From Gigantopelta aegis (Eukaryota; Mollusca; Gastropoda; Neomphalida; Peltospiridae), in assembly GCF_016097555.1 (NCBI RefSeq), contig NC_054713.1:14827455-14891454 (forward strand): 64,000 nucleotides of DNA, written 5' to 3'. The notes under the pieces were generated by a model. It was not told the origin of the DNA, searched no databases, and saw only the letters and a program-made list of their open reading frames with translations. A program made the position numbers and the translations under genes. This document shows positions 54,523 to 64,000 of this stretch, piece by piece. Positions within the stretch are counted from its first letter, which is position 1. Every line of letters begins with the position of its first letter.

Positions 54523-55331
54523 AGTGACAGACCATAGTTTTTACACACTAAGGCATGTTTTTCACCTAGACTCTAGCTTCAACCCGTAAAAATTGACATT
54601 AAGTTTGGTTAATTTACAAACCTGTAACAAATTTGGATACAACAGAGTGAAACAAGAGTCTGTGATGTTGAAATACCTTTAAAGATAGACTAAAACTCGA
54701 CTCCATAACCGTTATTTGTCAGACGCACGTGGGGTTTTTTCAGAAAAATGCATTTTGTGGGTTTACAAACCCCATCATGACCAGAAACATTTCGGTTGTA
54801 CGGAAATGGATAATCTAAATAAAAAAAAAAAAAAAAGTTTGTTTTATTTAACGACGTCACTAGAGCACATTGATTTTTTATCTTATCTTCGGCTATTGGA
54901 CGTCAAACATATGGTCATTTTGACACTGTTTTGAAGAGGAAACCCGCTGTCGCCACATAGGCTACTCTTTTTTCGACAGGCAGCAAGGGATCTTTTATTT
55001 GCGCTTCCCACAGGCAGGATAGCACAAACCATGGCCTTTGTTGAACCAGTTATGGATCACTGGTTGGATGCAAGTGGTTTACACCTACCCATTGAGCCTT
55101 GCGGAGCACTCACTCAGGGTTTAGAGTCGGTATTTGAATTAAAAATCCCATGCCTCGACTGGGATCCGAACCCAGTACCTACCAGCCTGTAGACCGATGG
55201 CCTGCCACGACGCCACCGAGGCCGGTCTAAACAATAAAATATAAGTAATGTTTGATTTCAGTGATCATAAACGGCTCTTATAGTGAAAAACATGCCTTAG
55301 TGTTTAAAAACTAGTGTATGTTTCTTTAAAG
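54523..55331. mobile_element. TTAA MITE family 1 split by SINE-B
   Basis: The MITE runs 54523-54819, is broken by SINE-B (54820-55225), and resumes to about 55331 (tcataaacggctcttatagt). Confidence 0.65.
54820..55225 (-). mobile_element. SINE-B(T2), nested in a MITE
   Basis: A-rich T2 tail at the left, full B head at the right (ccacgacgccaccgaggccg). TCTAAA occurs at both flanks. Confidence 0.85.
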
Positions 55332-55610
55332 GGAAAGTCCTGAGTTTGCTGCCATTGTAAAAAGGTTTTGACAAACAGCCGTTTTCAAAAACTAAAATTA
55401 CACATTGAATTAATTTTTATGTTTTGAATATCAGTGTCTGTATAATACTATTCAGTGCTACATGTGTTGAGTAAATATGTATCATGTGTATTCATTTTCG
55501 TTTTCTCTTGATAAATTATATCAATTAAAGGGACATACCCTAGTTTCAGTTACGTGTATCTCAGTGGCTACTCCACCGCAACATCCCCAGTTAAATCATT
55601 TCACCATGTG
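55332..55610. mobile_element. Partial TTAA MITE family 2
   Basis: Starts gggaaagtcctgagtttgct; no matching right end. A short family 1 end (gacataccctagtttcagtt) follows at 55530. Confidence 0.5.
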
Positions 55611-55614
55611 TTAA

Positions 55615-55980
55615 AGGGACAGACCCTAGTTTCAACCCGTGAAAATTAACACTAAGTTTAGTTAATCTACAAACCTGTAACACATTTGGATAAAGTTATA
55701 ATTGAGTAAAACATGAGTCTGTGACTTGAAATGGTGAAATACCTTCTAAAAATAGACTAAAACTCGACTCCATAACTGTTACTTCTCAGACGCACGTGAG
55801 TTTTTAAAAATATGAGAAATGCATTTTGCAATATTAAAAATACCAGGATGACCAAAACCACTTCGAATGTACGGAAATGGATAATCTAAACAAAAAAAAT
55901 CTAAGTAAAGTATGATTTCTGTTATCAAAAACGGCTCTAATAGTCCAAAAATTATTGAGCGTTAAAATCTAGTCTGGACT
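55615..55980. mobile_element. TTAA MITE family 1
   Basis: TTAA at 55611-55614 then AGGGACAGACCCTAGTTTCA; the right end is degraded (aaatctagtctggac). Confidence 0.65.
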
Positions 55981-56094
55981 TATTCAGTATTCAAGTGATC
56001 AGAAAGACTGTTCATATGAACACTGATATTCTAAACAAGAAAATGAATTTCATAATATGTCATTTTAGTCATTCAAAATGTTCTATCGGTTGGA

Positions 56095-56327
56095 AGGAAG
56101 GAAATGTTTTATTTAACGACGCTCTGAACACATATTAAATACGGTAATATGGCGTCATATCGTTAAGGGCCACACAAATATTGAGAGGGGAAACCCGCTG
56201 TCGCCACTTCATGGCCTACTCTTTTCAGTTAGCAGCAAAGGATCTTTTATATGCACCATCCCACAGACAGGATAGTACATACCACGTCCTTTGTTACACC
56301 AGTTGTGGGGCACTGGCTGGAACGCTG
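56095..56327 (-). mobile_element. SINE-A(T1), 5'-truncated, 9-bp target duplication
   Basis: Flanked by TCGGTTGGA at 56086-56094 and 56328-56336. It lacks the tRNA-like head, a 5' truncation that occurred at insertion. Confidence 0.85.
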
Positions 56328-56626
56328 TCGGTTGGAAACATCCGAGACGGTCTCTTTTAAAGAATAAACAAACAAGTCTGTCTTTCTTCAAACTTGGTAA
56401 AAAGTTGACAACAGACATTTTATCACCACGTAGAGTAACAGGCCTGAAATATGACTATTTTGAAAATGTGTGTGGCCAGTATTCTGTGGGGTTGGAGGGT
56501 AGGGGTTAGAGGATCTTCCCCCCCCCCCCCCCCCCCCCAATGTTTTTATTAAAGTGCCCCTTTTCTCCCCTCATATGTTAATTTTATTTGGATGTCCTTA
56601 TTCGTAATCAGTTATCGGCTATTTAA

Positions 56627-56900
56627 CCGGCCTCGGTGGCGTCGTGGTTAGGCCATCGGTCTACAGGCTGGTAGGTACTGGGTTCGGATCCCAGTCGAGG
56701 CATGGGATTTTAATCCAGATACCGACTCCAAACCCTGAGTGAGTGCTCCACAAGGCTCAATGGGTAGGTGTAAACTGGTCCATAACTGGTTCACCAAAGG
56801 CCATGGTTTGTGCTATCCTGCCTGTGAGAAGTGCAAATAAAAGATCCTTGCTGCCTGTCGTAAAAGAGTAGCCTATGTGGCGACAGCGGGTGTCCTCTAC
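56627..56900 (+). mobile_element. SINE-B, 3'-truncated
   Basis: Head and body present; stops at gacagcgggtgtcctct. Confidence 0.8.
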
Positions 56901-56975
56901 ACGAGTATTTATATAATAATTTAGAAGTGTACATAATCATTATATAGTACATGTGTATTTATATTATAATCTTAA

Positions 56976-57404
56976 AGCGACATACCCTAGTTTTTAAACA
57001 CTAAGAATCTTTTTTTAAACTATTATAGCCGTTTTTGACAACTGAAATACTTTACTTAGATTTTATGGTTTAGATTATCAATTTTCGTACATTCGAAGAG
57101 CTTTTGGTCATCCTGGTGTTTTTAATATCACAAAATGCATTTTTCATAGTTTTAAAAACGCATGTGCGTCTGAGAAGTAATAGTTATGGAGTCAAGTTTT
57201 AGTCTATTTTTTAGAGGGTATTTCACCAATTCAAAATCACAGACTCATGTTTCACTCAGTTGTAACTCTATCCAAATGTGTTACAGGTTTGTAGATTAAC
57301 TAAACTTAGTGTTAATTTTCACGGGTTGAAACTAGGGTCTGTTCCTTTAACTAAACTTAGTGTTAATTTCCACGGGTTGAAACCAGGGTATGTCCCTATA
57401 AAAT
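56976..57404. mobile_element. TTAA MITE family 1, full-length, with doubled right end
   Basis: TTAA at 56972-56975 and 57347-57350 bound a 371-bp element. The last about 54 bp are repeated in tandem at 57351-57404. Confidence 0.7.
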
Positions 57405-57794
57405 GTATTGTATATTAAATAGTGTTGAAATATATCGATAAAAAATTAAAATTATGTTACATTTATTAATCGAAGTACCGTTTAATAAAACTATTGTGCG
57501 TGTGTATTTGTATTATAATTTAAAATTGTACATTTAATAGTATTGAAATGTATTGATATGAAGTGAAAATTGTGTCATATTTATTCATCAGTTGACAAAT
57601 TACCGTTTAATAGAACTTTGTAGTGCATATAATATGTATTTATATTATATTATAAATGTAGTGGTGTTAAAATACAATTGATAAGAAAAAAGTGTCATTA
57701 TGTACAATAAAAGTCAGGTAAAAATATCCTGTTAGTTGTTAATTTGTGTACGTGACAAACATTGAGGTATGCATCCCACCCCAGTGAAAGGAAC
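57405..57794. other. No gene seen
   Basis: AT-rich, with a loosely repeated block (gtgtatttatattataat) near 57500-57660. Confidence 0.4.
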
Positions 57795-57984
57795 GGGGAC
57801 GTAGCCCAGGGATAAAGCACTCACATTGGATGGTGTATGTAAAAGATTCCGTGCTACTAATGGAAAAATAAAGAAAATTTCCTCTCTTAAGACTATATTT
57901 CAGAATGACCATGTGTTTGACATCCAATAGTCGATGATTAATAAATCAATGTGCTCTGGTGGAGTCATTAAACAAAACAAACTT
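57795..57984 (+). mobile_element. SINE-A(T2) with head/core deletion
   Basis: acgtagcccagggataaagc joined to late core and the T2 tail. Confidence 0.7.
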
Positions 57985-58023
57985 TCCCTACCGATTAAAA
58001 GGCGAATTATTTCATTTCATTTT

Positions 58024-58276
58024 AACTGATTTTCGTGCTTATATCCAATTAAGATTCAACATGCTGTCCTGGGCACACACCTCAGCTATCTGGGCTGTCT
58101 GTCCAGGACATTGGGTTAGTAGTTAGTGGTTAGTGAGAGAAGAGAGTGTAGTTGTCTTACACCTACCCACTGAGTCGTTAAAACTCTGTCTGGGTGGGAG
58201 CTGGTACCGGGCTGCGAACACAGTACCTACCAGCCTTGTGTCCGATGGCTTAATCACGACACCACTGAGGCCGGTT
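58024..58276 (-). mobile_element. SINE-D
   Basis: Minus-strand copy; head at the right (gacaccactgaggccgg). Confidence 0.75.
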
Positions 58277-58360
58277 GGCGAATTATAATAAATGGTCTCT
58301 TGTTGCTGGCATCTTCTGACGTCTACACTGCATGCGTAAATAACGTTAGATTTCTTAAAG

Positions 58361-59115
58361 GGACAGTCCTGAGTTTGCTGCCATTGCGAGAAGGATGGAA
58401 ATGTTTTATTTAACGACGCACTCAACACATTTTATTTACGATTATATGGCGTCAGACATATGGTTAAGTACCATACAGATATTGTGAGAGGAAACCCGCT
58501 GTCACCACTTCATGGGCTACTCTTTTCAATTAGCAGCAAGGGATCTTTATATGCACCTTCCCACAGACAGGATAGTACATACCACAGCCTTTGATATACC
58601 AGTCGTGGTGCACTGGCTGGAGCGAGAAATAGCCCAATGGGTCCACCGACGGAGATCGAACACAGACCGACTGCGCATCAAGCGAACGCTTTACCACTGG
58701 GCTACGTCCCGCCCCTCCATTGTAAGACGTGTTCGACTAACAGATCATTTTCGTTGACTAAAATTAAATATTAAATATATTTTTTATGTAGACTATCAGT
58801 GCCTGTGTAAACAAGGTGTTTGTTGTCGTCCTAATGCTTGTAGTAGTCCAAACCGGATTTTACGTTCCGACATTTTTTTAGGTACGAAAACATATACATC
58901 ATAAATATTATTATATATCATAAAGAAAATAAACACTGACTGTTACAAACACATGACCACAAACACAATGGATATACTAAATTGGGTTGTTGTTGTTGTT
59001 GTTTTTTTTTTTTGTTTTTTTGGGGGGGGGTTTGGGGGTTGGGGGTTTTCTAGTCATCAAAAAGGCTGTTAGTCGAAAACATCTAACAATACCTGCAAAC
59101 TCAGGACAGTCCCTT
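58361..59115. mobile_element. TTAA MITE family 2 split by SINE-A
   Basis: Left end AGGGACAGTCCTGAGTTTGC near 58362; right end complement (CAAACTCAGGACAGTCCCT) near 59115, both followed by TTAA. SINE-A sits at about 58393-58717. A T/G-run lies at 59000-59050. Confidence 0.7.
58393..58717 (-). mobile_element. SINE-A(T1), full-length, nested in MITE
   Basis: T1 tail left, head right; CCATTG flanks both sides. Confidence 0.85.
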
Positions 59116-59318
59116 TAAAAGCCTTTGTTTGCAGCCATTCTAAGATGTTTTCCAGTGATTGACCTTTCCGGGCAGTGTCTCATCGAACAGTGCATCAGAG
59201 AGAGCAACGTACTATCGGTCAATGTGTCATCGTGCAGTGTTTTCGGGTGGGGGATGGATGGGGGATCGGGGGGGGGGGGGGGTGCGATCGCTCGCTTAAA
59301 GACCAATTCATACTTTGA

Positions 59319-59634
59319 AAGAAAAAAAAAAGTTTTATTTAACACATTTTATTTACGGTTATATGGCGTCAGACATATGGTTAAGGACCACACAGATATT
59401 GAGAGAGGAAACCCGCTGTCGCCACTTCATGGGCTACTCTTTTTTCGATTAGCAGCAAGGGATCTTTTATATGCACCATCCCACAGACTGTGTAGTACCT
59501 ACCATAGCCTTTGTTACACCAGTTGTGGACCACTGGCTGGAACGAGAAATAGCCCAATAGGTCCACTGATGGGGATCGATCCCAGACCGACTGCGCGTCG
59601 AGCGAGCGTTTTACCACTGGGCTACGTCCCGCCC
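59319..59634 (-). mobile_element. SINE-A(T1), full-length, 12-bp target duplication
   Basis: Flanked by TTCATACTTTGA at 59307-59318 and 59635-59646. Confidence 0.9.
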
Positions 59635-59646
59635 TTCATACTTTGA

Positions 59647-59963
59647 TTGTTGACCTCATGCGAAACTGAAATTACATTTTTTTTTTTTTTTTTTTTATTA
59701 GGTAAATTGAAAAGAATTAAACGAACGGGCACTAAAATTTGATATGAACTGTGTTAAAACCACACTGACTTCACTGAAAAATGAGGATTAGGTTTTGATC
59801 AGAAGCAGAACTGGGCGAGTCGACCACTCGCCGTCAAGAGTCGGCGGTGAAGTATGAATCCAGCTTAAGTGTGTTTAATATTTTGTGTGTTCGTGGGATT
59901 CGATGTGCAGACGCGTAAAAAATCGAATCTATGGTTCTATATAATGCTAAATCATTAACAGTG
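59647..59963. other. No gene seen
   Basis: T-run at 59677-59697; unassigned. Confidence 0.4.
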
Positions 59964-60762
59964 TGGAGGCGGGACGTAGTCCAGTGGTAGAGCGCTCGTC
60001 TAATGCACAGTCGTTCTAGGATCGATCCCTGTCGGTGTTCCCATTTGGCTATTTCTCGTTCCAGTGCCCAAAGACTGGTATATCAAAGGCCGTGTATGTC
60101 GGTATGTGGTATCATGTCTGTGGGATGGTGTGTATAAAAGGTCCTTTGCTACTAACGGAACAATGTAGCGGGTTTCCTCTATAAGACTGTCAGAATTATC
60201 TATTATTTGACATCCAATAATCGATGATTATTTAATCAATGTGCTTTAGCGGTGTCGTTAAATAAAACAAACTTTAACCTTAAGACATGCTGAGGTGTCG
60301 TTAAACAAACGTTTCTTTTCTTTAATCGTATTCGTCCAACTAATGCCCCACGACTGGTATATCAAAAGCCGTGGTGTGTGTTGTCCAGTCTGTGAGAAAG
60401 TGCATATAAAAGAGCTAATGAAAAAATGTAGCGGGTTTCATCTGATGACCACGTGTCAGAATTACCAAATGTTTGACATCCAATAGCCGATGATTAATAA
60501 TTCACTGTTCTCTAGTGGTGTCATTAAACAAAACAAACTTTAATCAAATTTCTATGATTCTCGTTCCACAGTGCACCACGACTGGTATATCAAAGGCCGT
60601 GGTATGTGCTATCCTGTCTGTGGGAAGATCCCTTGCTGCATCAAAAAAAATGTAGTGGGTTTCCTTTGATGACCACGTGTCAGAATTACCAAATGTTTGA
60701 TATACAATAGCCGATGATTACTAATTCAATGTGCTCTAGTGGTGTCGTTAAACTAAACAAAC
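59964..60762 (+). mobile_element. Three SINE-A(T2) copies in a row
   Basis: A full copy (59964-60275) is followed by two headless copies (about 60340-60543 and 60575-60762). Each starts at the gcaccacgactggtatatca block and ends in T2. This may be tandem duplication or repeated insertion at tails. Confidence 0.75.
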
Positions 60763-61389
60763 TTTAATCATATTCCTATGTTATATTGGACACCAAATAG
60801 ACGTAGATTGGGTGTGGTAGAACGAACATGTCTTTGCTTTAATAGATACGCAGATAATTCAACATGTACCTGGGGCTATTGCTAGGTGGGTATTCCGCTA
60901 TGCTTTGAAGGTTCAGTCTAAAACTTGCATAATGATGGCTTCCCGCCAAAATTATTTATTAATTTTTGCTTTGAAATGTAAACATTATACCTTCAAATAT
61001 GTGCCCACAAAAATTACAACCAAATAATTAAATTTAATAGTGAATTTTTAAAATTATTTTTTGTTTATGCTAGGGTCAGACTACCAACTGCAGTCACGAT
61101 TGGTCCGAGTGCTCTTACAACTCGATTCTCGTGGTATACAACTCCTACAACCGATTAGTTGTTAATCTGAGCGTACCCATCGTAAGTTGTATTGTCAGTT
61201 GGAGAAATGACAGCGCAACCGTTTAGTTGGCCAACTTCGTCGTAACAGTTGACCGCCTGAGTCTAGCATTAGTGGACGACATACAGAATGGGCGCGTTCA
61301 GTTGAGTCGAACACTCCATAACGTTATGTCAGGGTATTTTTTCCCCCCGGCAAGTTAACTGTCTTTATGCAACATGTCTGTCTATGGCG
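60763..61389. other. No gene seen
   Basis: Unassigned. A stretch around 61080-61260 with repeated 'caactgcagt/gtcgtaac'-like words has no clear structure. Confidence 0.4.
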
Positions 61390-61402
61390 ACCGTATCAAG
61401 AT

Positions 61403-61718
61403 AGTTTGTTTTGTGTAACGACACCACTGGAGCACATTGATTAATTAATCATCGGCTATTGGATGTCAAACATTTGGTAATTCTGACACGTAGTCATCAG
61501 AGGAAACCCGCTACATATTTTCTAATGCAGCAAGGGATCTTTTATATACACTTTCCCACAGACAGGAAAGCATATACCACAGCCTTTGTCCAGTTGTGGT
61601 GCACTGGTTGGAACGAGGAAAAAACCCAATCAGCTGAATGGATCCACCGAGGTGGTTCGATCCTGCGACGCAAGCACCTCAAACGAGCACTCAACCGACT
61701 GAGCTAAATCCCGCCCCT
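61403..61718 (-). mobile_element. SINE-C(T2), full-length, 13-bp target duplication
   Basis: Flanked by ACCGTATCAAGAT at 61390-61402 and 61719-61731. The head at the right reads (complement) ttagctcagtcggttgagtg, a clear tRNA A-box region. Best reference for family C. Confidence 0.93.
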
Positions 61719-61731
61719 ACCGTATCAAGAT

Positions 61732-62256
61732 GCGGAGTGGAGCGGATAATTTTATTATGCTTATATACCACTAAGGTTTCGAGCATGTCTATCCCGGGTC
61801 CTACCTTTGGATAGCAAGGGGCATGACTCGGGACAGAATTATCAAGATGCAAGACTTTGTTTCCCTTAAGTAGTAAATAAAGTATGGATCTTTAAAATTA
61901 TTTTATTGATATTATTATTATTTGTGTAGCCATTACGTAAGCATTGCGATGCGTTGTTTGTGTTTTCTGTTTTCTTTTATCAAACCTGCTGTCTAATTAT
62001 CGAATACATAGAAAACTTTATTGCGTCTCTTTTTTTTCTGTTTCCTTTATTCTGTCTTTTTTCAATAATATTTATTTCTGTTCATATTTAAATTGCAAAA
62101 ATATATTACTGTCGTAATATGTTTGTATTTTGGAGAAGGCCTAGTAAGTTGCCTAATCCATTTGTTCTTTAAAAAGCAATAAAATATCAATCAATGAAGA
62201 CTTTGTGGAATCGTCGATTTCATAAGATTGAAAAATCAATGCACTCAAGAGCTGTC

Positions 62257-62298
<42 letters not shown>

Positions 62299-62671
62299 AT
62301 ATTAAATAAAAAATGTTTTTAGAATTCCGGTGTCTGTTTATTCAAAGTATTTGCTCATGTTTATAACAGTCATTGTTCATTTCACTTCGTAATACATGTA
62401 CATACATATTTTTCGCACGTGTTAAATTTTGAAAGGTAAAATCCGTTTTGAGCGATGACAGACTTTAGGATGACAATGAACACGTTGTTTAACTACACGT
62501 ACTAATATGCAACACATGAAAATGTCTTTAATATATAATATAAGTCACCAAAAAGGAAACTCGGGACAGTTCCTTTAAAAAAGAATATCTGTCACGTCAG
62601 TCATGACGCAGGAAGTTTAGGGTGGGGGTTGTTGTTGGTTTTTTTCCTTCTTTTTTTTTCCCTCTTTTTTT

Positions 62672-62715
<44 letters not shown>

Positions 62716-63950
62716 AAGGGGGAAGGAGGGGTGTTTATTATTGCTTGTATTTATGGCCGTTTGTGTCAAAAGTGAACTGATAAATTGGTTACGGGACGAT
62801 TCGTACCCATTTTGTTTCGTCCCTGACGTTTCGTACACACTACCGTTTTATACCGTACACAGTGCATTTAGGACGTGTACGTTTTACGTTGAATTACACA
62901 ATGATAATGTGTGTTTTTTATTTTTTATTTGTTTGTTTTTAATTACTGAATGTTCTTCATTCAGTTATAGTATATACGTTGTAGATGACAGCGTACTTCA
63001 AACCGAGTTTGTGCTAATACCGTTAATTAGTTGGTAAGAGGCCATGTTTGTTTGTTTGTTTGTTTATTTGTTTGTAAAATCAGGGATTGTTCCCATAGTA
63101 AGACGGGGTAGGGAGTATGCATCGGACAGAAATTTGCAATACATTTAGTCTAATAATAAAATTTAATTCAGCCATACAAATGTGCACTAGTTTAAAATTT
63201 GGGCACAAATTCACATGGTTCACCAAAAATAAAATGCAGACAATTAGGCATATATGTATATATGTTAGAAAAGTGGTATGAAATTTTGTCGGTCAAAATA
63301 TATATCACAGTTAAAAAAAAAAAAAAAAGATTTTAATTTTTTTATTATTATTATATATATTTTTTTATCCCAGTGCCCCCTTACCTTTCTCTCCTTTGAA
63401 TTCCATCTCATTTCTTCCCGATCTGGCAACTCCTCCTATCTTTCAACTTCTTTCGCTGTCCACCTCCACATCCCAGTCCTTGTCTCTCCAAAAACAACAG
63501 GTGCTTGTCTCTTGTGGCTATCACAGTAATTTAATACCATTAATTAGTTACAGAGGGCCAGGGAGGGTGTCTAATTTTGACAAAAATAGCGGTGTGTAGT
63601 AATTGAACGGCCCGATAGTGAATAAAGATATAATTCATATAAAAATATATTATTAAGATTTAAACCCGTATCCGGTTTTCTTTTGTTTTGTTTTGTTTTG
63701 TGGGTTTTTTTAATTCAATATAATTAAAAAGTTACTTTTCAAATTACCATCAAATTGCACAGGTTAAATCTTATTTTTGTTACAGGTATGACAACAACTG
63801 ATGGAACTGCCGAGGTATTGCACGTGCAGTTCTACCTTCAGTCTCTTTGTACTGCATTATCGATTAGATGGCTGGTCTAACATTTTGACTTCTCCCCTAT
63901 ATTAAACTGATATTTAATCTCTATAATTTGATGGTAATTTTTTTTACAGG
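61732..63950. other. No gene seen; simple repeats
   Basis: poly(A) at 62261-62297 after a SINE-like tail; T-rich tract 62638-62714; (TTTG)n at 63048-63070. A lone MITE family 2 end (gggacagttcctttaa) is near 62560. No exon supported. Confidence 0.45.
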
Positions 63951-64000
63951 AAAGAAAGAAAGAAATGTTTTATTTAACGACGCACTCAACACATTTTATT
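63951..64000 (-). mobile_element. SINE-A(T1) tail, cut by the window end
   Basis: aaatgttttatttaacgacgc followed by the T1 tail complement; the rest lies outside the window. Confidence 0.75.

Noticed and set aside
61690-61719. Functional tRNA at SINE-C heads
   Set aside because: The A box is good, but the body is followed by SINE core and tail and flanked by target duplications.
62741-63037. 98-residue plus-strand frame near the window end
   Set aside because: Composition resembles random AT-rich translation; no motif, signal or neighbour supports it.
63787-63814. A 28-bp AG..GT-bounded micro-exon encoding YDNN-stop
   Set aside because: No neighbouring exons or recognisable protein; such bounded strings occur by chance.

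Overview
This looks like AT-rich nuclear DNA from an invertebrate animal, most likely a mollusc and plausibly a gastropod. Split genes with GT..AG introns, many interspersed tRNA-derived SINEs, LINE 3' ends, miniature inverted-repeat elements (MITEs) and minisatellites exclude a prokaryote. The mollusc call rests on general recognition of these SINEs and is inference.

Three host genes can be read. (1) A PPP1R35-like centriolar gene on the minus strand: coding exons 22666-23913, 17414-17557 and 14039-14224, giving 525 residues. (2) The complete nine-exon SDHB gene on the plus strand, 26486-44614, giving 283 residues with all eleven Fe-S cysteines. The first two genes lie head to head, about 2.5 kb apart. 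(3) A single-exon secreted, probably GPI-anchored, folate-receptor-like protein at 52746-53348.

Layout. 1-8 kb: SINE, LINE and MITE nests and a complete Tc1/mariner-like element (6300-7825). 8.9-10.1 kb: a minisatellite of about 79 bp. 12.3-24 kb: the PPP1R35-like gene, with a degenerate repeat derived from its own last codons, a fresh 1.1-kb tandem duplication, and transposons inserted almost at two splice donors. 26.5-44.6 kb: SDHB, whose introns hold most of the unusual DNA. Intron 1 carries two MULE-like elements with 9-bp target duplications, each enclosing a RecQ-helicase fragment. Intron 2 carries a 3.2-kb, 72-bp satellite with higher-order structure and CpG decay, followed by a MITE. 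45-52 kb: a diverged copy of an SDHB intron-7 segment, a 41-44-bp minisatellite and SINEs. 53-64 kb: nested SINEs and TTAA-flanked MITEs, with no recognisable gene.

The SINEs use at least four different tRNA-like or otherwise distinct heads (called A-D here) on a shared core, with two alternative tails. T1 ends near 'gcgtcgttaaataaaaca'; T2 ends near 'gtgtcgttaaacaaaacaaa'. No retrovirus-like or LTR element, CRISPR array, rRNA gene or functional tRNA gene was recognised.
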